From Puia dinghuensis (GTDB lineage: Bacteria > Bacteroidota > Bacteroidia > Chitinophagales > Chitinophagaceae): a stretch of DNA of 64,000 bases. Location of the stretch: the NCBI RefSeq assembly GCF_014642875.1, contig NZ_BMJC01000005.1:496001-560000 (forward strand). The letters are read 5' to 3'. The translations under genes were made by a program, and so were the position numbers. Positions 19,601 through 26,900 of the stretch are shown here, one piece after another (the first letter of the stretch is position 1; each line of letters starts with the position of its first letter). The notes below the pieces were generated by a model. That model made no database searches. It was not told where the DNA came from and was given only the letters and a program-made list of their open reading frames with translations.

Positions 19601-21429
19601 AAATTATAAAGATGGGTCGTAACATCCACCCCGCCCTTGTAATTGTCCGCCTGATCCTGGATGACCCGGCCCTTGTCGTCATAAAAATCGACGGTTTCCA
19701 GCCAGTTGCCCTGCGCAAGATTGCTGGGATTCTCGATGATCCGGATCAGCTTGGAGGTAACCACTCCCTTGGTCATCGTGCTGGCCTGCGACTGTAAAGG
19801 GTCCGCATAAGGATTCGCACCGGCATCAAGACCACTGTTTTTAGAGTTGTCATAAGCCTTGGATGTATTGGAATAATCATCGTAATTCGTCACCGTCAGT
19901 GCGATAAACGAGGTGCTGGCAGATGGAATGGGATTGTCGGATATGGTCACCGCGTTGGTAAAACTCGTGGGACTCGGGGGGACGATCTGGGCAATGAAAT
20001 TCGCTCCCGGTTCGGCAGTAAAACCCGGAGCGAACACAATACTATTGCTGGCCTGGTATAAGGTCTGGCCCACCAGCCGGTTAGTGACAGTTAAATTGGC
20101 CGATACAGACTGCCCGGTAATCGTACCCGCTACATTCTGAGCCGAGCTCGCATAATTTCCCGTGTTGGCCATCACATAGGCCTCCAGAGAAGCCGGATCG
20201 ATATTGTATACCATCATGCCCGTCTCGCATTGCCTGTCCAGCAGATCAAAGAGAGTAGTCTGCCACTGGTTGTTAAGGTGCAAATTGGCATCCTGTGCGA
20301 ATACCATCCGGTTCCGCTGGTCGTAGATCATATAATACCATCCTTTTCCAGGCGCCTTCTTGGCGATCATCCGCTTACGGTCATCAAACTCATATCGGTA
20401 GCAAAGCTCGTTGATGATGTTGGCCGTCAGGGTCCAGTTCCCCGCAGTGAGAAGGGCGGCCACAGCCTTCGGTGGAATGACAAAGCGCAACATTCCCCGG
20501 TCATCATATACATAGTAGGTGCAAAGAAAACCGGAATAGCCGCTATAATCGCTGGCGATCGTCCCGATCTGAACTTTTCTGAGGACGACATGCCCATCAA
20601 AATCCTTGTATTCCACCGTGGCGATGCCCCTCTCGTCGATGGTGACGTTCTTATACAGGGCCCCAGCCGAATAAACGGTCGAACTCGAGGTCGTGGGAAT
20701 ATTCGTAGTTACATCGCTGTTCGCGTAGGTCAGGGCGTTATAGGTGATGCTCCATATCTGCACTTCATTCGCCGCATTGGTCAGATATTGAAACGTGGCA
20801 GCTTTTTCTGCACTGCTGCCCTCGCTGCCTGCCCAACTATTGCCCGGCGTAAATTTCTTGGTTATGCGGTTCAGCGGCGAAGACTCGAAATCCGTATGAC
20901 TATAGTAGAAGGTCTCATTCTGGTAGGCCGGTTGGTCCGCTGGATAAGTGCTGCTGTAGAAGGCGCTCTGCTCGTTGAAGGGACTGTACTTTAAGGTCCC
21001 GCTCTGGTTGGAGGAATTGGGCGCATAACTGTAGTTCAGGTAGGCATACTGCTCCCGGCCGAAGGCATCGTAGTACACTGGGGTCACGATATCCTGTTTG
21101 GTAGGAGAACCCTGCCATTCCACGGTCTGGATAGGTCTGCCAAGACCATCTACATAGGTCGTGGTAAGCGTCACCTGGGTGATATTGTTTGCACTGGTCA
21201 CCGCGGCCAACGAAGTATAGGGTTGCTGCGGCACCCATGCGTGGGAATAGTTCAGCGGGGCGCTCGAAGGATAGGCCGGCGGGAGGGCGATGGGGGTCTG
21301 GCTTGCCGCCGGAACCATGGAGTTATTACCTGGCACCGGCGAATTGGTCTGGCTGAAAACCTGCCCGGGCAAGAAGAACAAACCCGCGGCTACCATTATT
21401 CCTGTCAAAAATGAACCTTTAATTAGCAT
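16651..21429 (-). CDS. RHS repeat toxin with PD-(D/E)XK-like C-terminal tip (cassette 2)
   Basis: 1592-residue secreted RHS protein. Signal peptide at residues 1-27 ending VFSQ; DUF6443 region with TTTYVDGLGRPIQTVEWQGSP; many YD repeats (YYDAFGREQYAY, YDDRGMLRFVI, YGYDATDRLLFADF); an RHS core end with [20 protein letters not shown] near residue 1285. The variable tip runs from about 1374. Within it D1515 (TVYDHVVYN) and E1531-T-K1533 (SFTNETKSG) form a D...ExK pattern followed by AQ, as in PD-(D/E)XK nucleases; nuclease activity is inferred. The first 1320 residues closely resemble the RHS protein of cassette 1, while the tips are unrelated. Followed by a one-base-overlapping candidate immunity gene. 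Confidence 0.88.
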   Translation of the reverse strand: MLIKGSFLTGIMVAAGLFFLPGQVFSQTNSPVPGNNSMVPAASQTPIALPPAYPSSAPLNYSHAWVPQQPYTSLAAVTSANNITQVTLTTTYVDGLGRPIQTVEWQGSPTKQDIVTPVYYDAFGREQYAYLNYSYAPNSSNQSGTLKYSPFNEQSAFYSSTYPADQPAYQNETFYYSHTDFESSPLNRITKKFTPGNSWAGSEGSSAEKAATFQYLTNAANEVQIWSITYNALTYANSDVTTNIPTTSSSTVYSAGALYKNVTIDERGIATVEYKDFDGHVVLRKVQIGTIASDYSGYSGFLCTYYVYDDRGMLRFVIPPKAVAALLTAGNWTLTANIINELCYRYEFDDRKRMIAKKAPGKGWYYMIYDQRNRMVFAQDANLHLNNQWQTTLFDLLDRQCETGMMVYNIDPASLEAYVMANTGNYASSAQNVAGTITGQSVSANLTVTNRLVGQTLYQASNSIVFAPGFTAEPGANFIAQIVPPSPTSFTNAVTISDNPIPSASTSFIALTVTNYDDYSNTSKAYDNSKNSGLDAGANPYADPLQSQASTMTKGVVTSKLIRIIENPSNLAQGNWLETVDFYDDKGRVIQDQADNYKGGVDVTTHLYNFFDRVLCNYEVHNNSLAGINQFAVKTNYDYDHEGRLLTVKKNLNNDPNASALNTTQRLVSRNTYDALGQLKENQVGQQTAYGSAPSSTPLEDDSYRYMIRGWLKGINWNYPTSGATSAQVNNSTKWFGMDVSYDWGFNTNQYNGNIAGMRWMSGGDGAERAYGYGYDATDRLLFADFNQNFGGNWNKTDPNNSGFTINFSTILGNGQDPTTAYDENGNIQQLQQYGLVFTSNQLTSQPIDNLTYHYELGGGSNKLSSVSDAATEPPGQNLGDFIDNNTSGDDYGYDQNGNLITDLNKRITGLTGPDLASGGGILYNFLNQPWQMSFTNSDGSPKGTITYIYDAVGNKLEKRVNELKSSFNNNVAKQTTDSYLAGWVYENNALQFFPQEEGRVRPITPTVYNNQSAFAYDYFVKDNLGNTREVLTDELEQDIYPAATLEGTYGSGTAAVDVEKTYYTIDPSKITGNPSSLPSNYANNNGIFNNNPNSNSTATSLAMYKLNGNANPTGLGFVSKVMAGDKIDIYGKSYWFTSAPTGSGNSPVPIAATSLISSLLATPTAGAIIHGADAASIGSDNAGTIAPLNNFLNRNNSAPVPVAYINYILFDDQFRPAGSGASQVSTDINNALKDHHADLQNIPVTKNGYLYVYVSNQSPVDVYFDNLQVVQTRGPLVEENHYYAFGLAMAGISDKALKSNYAENKFRFNKGSELQHQEFSDGTGLEMYETHLRELDPQLGRWWQNDPKPNEAESPYAAMGNNPILYSDPQGDTIDLSWLWKSISEYAKGRVDKFKENSRNEWGHIQNVWAEMMDNAKKNWNAGHTIPQRAAAAFLRNPMEFVSGKGEAEFLGLEMEDLAHAEDIKAAIFEANKIAGRTAEQITTEYLNSIKSADEVVLEQVTGKFADGTETVYDHVVYNTKTNKVSFTNETKSGGANFSDAQVRAMNGEQTTLVGDKLPKGLKGQTISSKTTPYKVTRLDFLTGEYHYIEL
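16654..17310 (-). other. Variable toxin tip of cassette-2 RHS protein
   Basis: Encodes the last 219 residues of the RHS protein, starting right after NNPILYSDPQGD. It has no counterpart in the cassette-1 RHS protein. A predicted helical stretch (residues about 1374-1490) is followed by the nuclease-like D...ExK segment and a basic end (LPKGLKGQTISSKTTPYKVTR). This layout, a helical pre-toxin region and then a compact catalytic domain, is usual for RHS tips. Confidence 0.6.
17461..21429 (-). repeat. Shared RHS core, copy in cassette 2
   Basis: Codes for residues 1 to about 1323, which align along nearly their whole length with 24820-28779. Long blocks are almost identical, for example around [20 protein letters not shown] and [16 protein letters not shown]. 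Similarity stops just after EFSDG, before the variable tips. Such long similar stretches on the same strand can recombine with each other. Confidence 0.8.
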
Positions 21430-21468
21430 ATAGCTGCTTTTGGGCTTAATTGAAGTAGGATTTGAAGA

Positions 21469-22920
21469 CTATAAACTGCAGCCCACCCTGAACTGCAATG
21501 GCTGGGCATGTGGCGTCTGCTGCCCCGCGAGAAAATCATACAGCAGCTGCATACGCCCTTCTTTATGCCGGGAAAGTTGGTATTTCTTAGTAATCCCGAG
21601 CAAGGCGCTTTTCTGCCAGGCCGCAATACGTGGGTCGAGTTGCCGCAGGTTCTGGAAGTCCTGATAATAATTGCCCTCGAGTCCGCCGCTGATCCAGATG
21701 CTGCCCTTTGCCTTGATATCGACATAGCTGCGGATACCGAGCCCCTGGTTACTGAGCCGGATATGGCTTATGCTGCTGCCCCAGCCAAGCCGGTAACTCC
21801 CGCCTATCCCCAGGCTGGCCTTGTCACTGAGCCGGTAGCCCAGGCTCAGACCGAAATCGGTAGCCGCAGGCAACAGGGTCCTCGCACCCTGGGACTGCAG
21901 GTTCCAGCCAAACTCCAGCCTTTGCAGGAATTTCTTCGTCTTCTGCCCGTCCGGTTGAAAATTGGGCATAGTCATATTGGTACTGCCACTCGTGGCGCCC
22001 AGCTGGTTCAATTTGCCCTTTAGCTTATCCAGCTCTCCTTCCGCCGCCTGCACCTGTTGCTCCAGGTATTGTCCCGCGTTACCCTGGCCGCCTTGACCAC
22101 CTTGGTCGGCCTGCATTCCCGTGACGCGGCCGATCGCCTGCCGCACCTGGTCGCTGGTTTGCAAACCGGCAAGAGTCTTTTCAGAAGCGGCATCAGCCGG
22201 CGCCGGGCAGAGCCTCGCCAGGATTCCATATTTCTGCATGTAGCGCTGAAAGGCAGGCAGCTGGCTGACACCGGCCAAAAGCATCTCCTTCGCCTTTTCG
22301 CGGTCGTTTAGCGCCGACTTGTATTGCAGCAGCCTTTGCTGGTAGTAATAGACCTGCTTGTTGATGCCGGTCAGCTCTTTGTCGAATCCATACCTGGAAA
22401 GTTGGGCTTTTAACAACTGCTCCCTTTGCCTTACGAAGTCCTGCACTTCATTGGCCGCCTGAACCTTGCCCTCCAGTTGTTGCAGTTGAGAAGAGAGACC
22501 TTGCAGCTGCTGCAATTGCCCCGCAGGAAGCGCAGAGCCTTTTGCCAGGAGAAAGCCAACAGCCGTATGCATACTGTCGAGCCCCGGAATATATTCTTTC
22601 AGTGGAGTTTTATCGGCGGGAGACTTCAGCCTGGCGGCCAGCCGGCTATAAGCAGTTTCACCCTGCGCCAACAGCTCCCGGGCGCCGGTGCTGTCCCTGC
22701 CAGGTAATTTTTTCTGGAGGCGGCTTTCCTTATCACGGAGGTTCTCCAATAAGTGAAGTGATTGCTGATCCAGGTCGTTTCCAAGACTCTGATAGGACGC
22801 CTGCAATTTTTTCAAATCGCCGTTGCCAGGTAGATCCTGCGCAGCAGCACCCGGGGATGCAGCTAAATTGCAATACAATGCAAAGAAAAGCACCATACGC
22901 TTTTTAAAGAGCAGCTTCAT
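21469..22920 (-). CDS. Coiled-coil plus beta-barrel outer-membrane protein, RHS-associated (cassette 2)
   Basis: 483-residue exported protein: signal peptide at 1-28, then about 270 residues of helix and coiled coil with many Gln, Leu and Lys (YQSLGNDLDQQSLHLLENLRD), a Gly/Gln-rich hinge (ADQGGQGGQGNAGQ), and a C-terminal domain of about 150 residues with barrel-type strands (FGLSLGYRLSDKASLGIGGSYRLGWG, GLGIRSYVDIKAKGSIWISGG). I know no named family. A close paralogue lies at 32783-34213, directly before the large YD-repeat gene. Here the RHS gene follows after 39 bases. Its constant company with RHS genes suggests a role in surface display or export of the toxin; this is inference. Confidence 0.75.
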   Translation of the reverse strand: MKLLFKKRMVLFFALYCNLAASPGAAAQDLPGNGDLKKLQASYQSLGNDLDQQSLHLLENLRDKESRLQKKLPGRDSTGARELLAQGETAYSRLAARLKSPADKTPLKEYIPGLDSMHTAVGFLLAKGSALPAGQLQQLQGLSSQLQQLEGKVQAANEVQDFVRQREQLLKAQLSRYGFDKELTGINKQVYYYQQRLLQYKSALNDREKAKEMLLAGVSQLPAFQRYMQKYGILARLCPAPADAASEKTLAGLQTSDQVRQAIGRVTGMQADQGGQGGQGNAGQYLEQQVQAAEGELDKLKGKLNQLGATSGSTNMTMPNFQPDGQKTKKFLQRLEFGWNLQSQGARTLLPAATDFGLSLGYRLSDKASLGIGGSYRLGWGSSISHIRLSNQGLGIRSYVDIKAKGSIWISGGLEGNYYQDFQNLRQLDPRIAAWQKSALLGITKKYQLSRHKEGRMQLLYDFLAGQQTPHAQPLQFRVGCSL

Positions 22921-23075
22921 AAGAGAGTTTTAGAGTCTGGTAGTTATTTGATCAAATAAAAACAAAATTTTTTTAATTCCCCTATTAAGATATTGTCAAC
23001 ACAACAGCAAGACACCTATTCTTAGTCGTCATGCGCGTGTGTCGAATCTGTATAATCGTGCAGGATTTTTAAACA
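22921..23075 (-). promoter_or_regulatory. Upstream region of RHS cassette 2, similar to that of cassette 1
   Basis: This stretch aligns with 35143-35360. Directly before both start codons lies AGTTTTAGAGT / AATTTTAGAGT (plus-strand reading), then TCAAATAAA followed by a T-rich run and AATTC-CCTA / AATTCTCCTA. Further up is a shared core, CGTCATGCGCGTGTGTCGAATC (23027-23048) versus CATCATGCGTGTGCCGGATC (35283-35302). Such conservation outside coding sequence suggests a common promoter and regulator site. I could not place a clear TAnnTTTG element on the minus strand. Confidence 0.5.
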
Positions 23076-23137
23076 GTCGTGAACATTACGGCATATCTGT
23101 GCATCCCACAGGCCCACCGCCCCCCCAAAAACTTTTT

Positions 23138-23170
23138 TTTGGAAACCACCGTCTGGCAACTGTACCTTTA
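23138..23170 (+). promoter_or_regulatory. Possible promoter of ABM-domain gene
   Basis: TTTG at 23138-23141 and TACCTTTA at 23163-23170, 21 bases apart, resemble the Bacteroidota -33/-7 pair; the last base of the -7 element differs from consensus. The gene start at 23214 lies 44 bases further on. Confidence 0.4.
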
Positions 23171-23203
23171 CTCCCCCACCAATTTTCTCCATTCTAAAAC
23201 AAA

Positions 23204-23209
23204 AGGAGG
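23204..23209 (+). promoter_or_regulatory. Strong Shine-Dalgarno AGGAGG of ABM-domain gene
   Basis: AGGAGG lies four bases before ATG 23214. Shine-Dalgarno sites of this strength are rare in the window and in Bacteroidota generally, so this site fixes the start and rules out the long upstream extension of the frame. Confidence 0.75.
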
Positions 23210-23213
23210 ATTT

Positions 23214-23525
23214 ATGATTTGCCGTCTCACCTACTTCGGCGTCCATCCAAAAGATGCAGAAGAACTCAAAAAAACGTACAATGAAGAAGTCGTTCCCATC
23301 ATCCGGTCGCAAAAAGGGAACATGGGCGCCTGGCTTCTCGAACCAACCAACGCCCAGGACGATTACATCTCCCTCACCGAGTGGATCACCCAGGAAGATG
23401 CCGACGCCTATGAATCCAGCGGAACTTATCACGAATTGGTAAACAGGGTCCGCGGCAGGTTCATTAGCGGACCGTTATTAAAAACTTACACGGCTGTAGA
23501 CAGCAAGATCATCGCAACCGCCTGA
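23214..23525 (+). CDS. Small ABM-domain (antibiotic biosynthesis monooxygenase-like) protein
   Basis: 103-residue cytosolic protein of the dimeric alpha/beta-barrel type: MICRLTYFGVHPKDAEELKKTYNEEVVPIIRSQKGNMG... with the typical layout of strand, helix, strand (WLLEPTNAQDDYISLTEW) and a second helix (QEDADAYESSGTYHELVNRV). ABM proteins are small oxygenases, haem-degrading enzymes or stress proteins; I cannot choose among these. The open frame extends 45 codons further upstream, but a strong AGGAGG four bases before ATG 23214 and the domain boundary support the short form. It has its own promoter-like sequence and terminator and sits alone between the two RHS cassettes on the opposite strand. 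Confidence 0.72.
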   Translation: MICRLTYFGVHPKDAEELKKTYNEEVVPIIRSQKGNMGAWLLEPTNAQDDYISLTEWITQEDADAYESSGTYHELVNRVRGRFISGPLLKTYTAVDSKIIATA

Positions 23526-23547
23526 TCCCTTTTTCACCTCATCCCTG

Positions 23548-23580
23548 ACCCGGGACCGGTTACCTCCGCCCGGGTTTTTT
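23548..23580 (+). terminator. Rho-independent terminator after ABM-domain gene
   Basis: Perfect 7-bp stem ACCCGGG (23548-23554) / CCCGGGT (2369-75 within the same hundred, i.e. 23569-23575) with a 14-base loop, followed by a run of T to 23580. It ends the plus-strand gene and lies shortly before the convergent end of the lipoprotein gene at 23612. Confidence 0.75.
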
Positions 23581-23611
23581 ATTGCCCCGGCCCGGCGCCA
23601 TCGCCCCGACG

Positions 23612-23968
23612 TTAAAAATTAGGATAGCCAGATGCCCGAAGGATACTATCGCAGGTTTTCTTGGTGTAAGAACATTTGTTATTTCTAAGCCAGGCCTTAA
23701 GCTTTTTTACATCTTCTTCATAAACAGACTTGTCTCTATATCCGACGGTACTACTATATTCCGCTCTCGGAAGAAATCCTGTTATTCTATAAAAGAACAT
23801 CAAAGAATTTCGATAATCGTCCACGTTCACACTATCCTTTTTCTCTTCCTTTATAATTATTTGGAGTTGTTGATTGTACTCCTTAACAAATTCCTTATCA
23901 ACCAAACAATGCCTGGAAGAACAATTTCCAAAAAGAAATAAGCAGCATGCTACGATTCCATTTTTCAT
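23612..23968 (-). CDS. Small lipoprotein, candidate immunity protein for RHS toxin (cassette 1)
   Basis: 118-residue protein with a short lipoprotein signal ([18 protein letters not shown], likely lipid Cys in FGNC), so anchored in the envelope. The remainder is charged and helical (KEYNQQLQIIIKEEKKDSVNVDDYRNS) with several Cys residues. No family recognised. ATG 23968 overlaps the RHS stop codon by one base (TGATG), the same arrangement as in cassette 2; a GTG one codon upstream is also possible. Position right after the toxin tip suggests an immunity role, acting in the periplasm. The DNA is AT-rich compared with the RHS core. Confidence 0.6.
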   Translation of the reverse strand: MKNGIVACCLFLFGNCSSRHCLVDKEFVKEYNQQLQIIIKEEKKDSVNVDDYRNSLMFFYRITGFLPRAEYSSTVGYRDKSVYEEDVKKLKAWLRNNKCSYTKKTCDSILRASGYPNF

Positions 23969-26900
23969 CACTTTTTTATTAGTTGCTTCTTTGTGATCTC
24001 CATTGATTTAGTACCCTCAGTGGCGCTTTCCTGCAAAAGGGAACCATCCTTATTTCTAAAAGTCTTGTAATAAACTCCATTCTGTTGCCATTCCCGTCCC
24101 TCTATATAAGGATAGCCATGTATCCTTTCATTACCATTAATTTTATTTTCCAACTCAATACCAGCTTCATGAGCCGCTCTAAAAAATGGGAATTTTTGTT
24201 CATCGTTTACAACCTTCTCATGACCAGGTGTCTTTTGGTACTGATACTCTTCCGCTATTTCATGGGCAAATAACCCTTCACTTGTCGACCCATTGTGTCC
24301 CGGATCGGAAACCGAATTATATTTTTCCATGTCGCCTATATCTAAACGGTTGCCAGTAAATGAGCCCCAATCAGTATGTTCATCATTTAGAACTACATTT
24401 CTCCCGACAACCACGTCATGATCATTCGCTATATCATTTAATCCGGTATAGAATGCTTTCTGGCCTTCGCTAAGCTTCGAAACGTCACCGCCTTTGTCCG
24501 TTTTCTCAAAAGTCAACAAGAACCCGTTGCCACTTACACTTTTAAAAACAGCTTTAAACTGTCCGCCTAATCCCTTGTTAATTAATTTTTCCACTTCATC
24601 TTTCCCTACAAAGATGTCTTTGCCGTCCGGGCCTGTTTCGCGTTTAAACGTCAGCACAATATCCCGACCATCTTTGTCATTAATTAATACGGGGTTATTG
24701 GCGGCATAATTATAGGGAGAGAATCGATTGTATTTATCCGCCATTGGGTCTGGCGTTGTCCATCTGGCGATCTGATCGTCGTACATTCTTGCTCCATAAT
24801 CATACTCCTCCAACCCGCTTCCATCACTGAACTCCTGATTCTGCAACTCCTTTCCATTATACCGGTATTTATTCGTCGCATACTGCGTCTTGATCGCCTT
24901 GTCCGATATCCCCGCCATCATCAATCCAAATGGATAATAATGATTCTCCTCCACCAGCGGCCCACGGGTCTGCTGCAGCTGCAGGTTGTCGAAATACACG
25001 TCCACCGGGCTCTGGTTGCTTATGTAGACGTAAATATACCCATTTTTAGGCACGGAGATATTTTGCAGTTCGGCATGATGGTCCTTCAGTGTGCTGATGG
25101 TTGCGTTGACCTGGCTGGTCCCGCCGCCGGCAAATCTGAACTGGTCGTCGAAGAAGATATAGTTGATATAGGCCACGGGTGTCGGAGCGCTGTTGCCCCG
25201 GTTCAGAAAGGTGTTCAGGGGGGTGATCGTACCCGGACCGTCAGAGCCGATGCTGGCAGCAGTGGGACCATGCATCGAGGCCCCTGCCGTAGGCGCGGCC
25301 AGCAGGCTCGTGATGAGGGAGGTGGCCGCGATGGAAACGGGCGAACTGCCCGTACCTGTGGGTGCGTTGGTGAACCAGTAGGACTTGCCGTAGATATCGA
25401 TCTTGTCTCCCGCCATCACTTTCACCACGATGCCCAGCCCGGTCGGGTTGACGCTCCCGTTGAGCTTGTACATATTCTTGCTGTTGGCGGATGAGTTGCT
25501 ATTGGGGTTATTGTTGAAGATGCCGTTGTTATTGGCATAGGTCGGTACCTGGGGCGGGGCAGACACGATCTGGGCGGGGTCGATGGTATAATAGTTCTTT
25601 TCCACGTCAACTGCAGCAGTCCCCGATCCGTAGGTCCCTTCGAGTGTGGCCGCAGGGTAGATATCCTGTTCCAACTCGTCCGTCAGTACCTCCCGGGTAT
25701 CCCCGAGATGATCTTTGACAAAGTAGTCAAAGGCAAAGGAGGACTCGTTGTTATAAACCCCTGGCGTGATAGGACGCACCCTTCCTTCTTCCTCCACGAA
25801 ATATTGCAACGCATTGTTTTCGTATACCCAGCCTGACAGATAACTGTCGGTGGTCTGCTTGGCTACATTGTTATTAAAAGAAGAGGCTTGCTCGTTAACT
25901 CTTTTCTCCAGCTTTTCACCTGACGCATCGTAGATATAGGTGATGGTCCCCTTGGGGCTGCCGTCGCTGTTGTTAAGACTCATCTGCCAGGGAAGGTTCA
26001 TATAATTGTAGACGGTGCCGCCACCCGAGGTAAGGTCCAGGCCGGTGCTGCCATTGATCCTTCTGTTGAGGTCGGTGATGAGGTTGCCGTTCTGGTCATA
26101 GCCATAGTCGTCGCCGGAAGTATTGTTTTTAGTGAAGTCGCCCAGGTTCTGGGCCGGCGGTTCTGTCGCCGCATCCGAAACAGAGCTTAGCTTGTTGCTG
26201 CTGCCCCCAAGTTCGTAATTGTAGGTGAGGTTGTCGATTAGTTGGCTGGTCAGCTGGGTGCTGGTGAACACCAGCGCGTACTGCTGCATCTGCTTGATAT
26301 TTCCGTTCTCGTCGTAAGCCGAGGCCACGGTCTGACCATCCCCCATGATCGCACTGAAATTGATGGTGAAATTACTGTTGGACGGGTCCGTTTTGTTCCA
26401 GTTGCCGCCGAAGTTCTGGTTGAAGTCCCCGAACAGGACCCTGTTGGTCGCATCATAACCATATCCATATGCCCGCTCAGCGCCGTCCCCACCGCTCATC
26501 CACCGCATCCCGGCGATATTGCCGTTGTACTGGTTGGTATTGAAGCCCCAATCGTAGCTAAGGTCCGTGCCAAACCACTTAGTGCTATTGTTCACTTGAG
26601 AACTGGTAGCACCGGACGTAGGATAGTTCCAGTTGATACCTTTGAGCCAGCCACGGATCATATAGCTGTAATTGTCGTCTTCCAACGGTGTGGAAGATGG
26701 AGCACTGCCATAGGCCGTCTGCTGACCTAATTGCTTTTCCTTGATGAGTCCCAGGGCATCAAACGAACTCCTGGAGACCAACCGTTGGGTAGTGCCCGGA
26801 GCCGAGGCATTGGCGTCATTGTTGAGATTCTTCTTCACCGTGAGCAGCCGGCCTTCATGATCAAAATCATAATTCGTTTTGACAGCAAACTGGTTGATGC

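Noticed and set aside
23079-23213. 45-codon upstream extension of the ABM-domain frame
   Set aside because: The extension has no family similarity, spans the promoter-like boxes, and a strong Shine-Dalgarno site marks ATG 23214 as the start.
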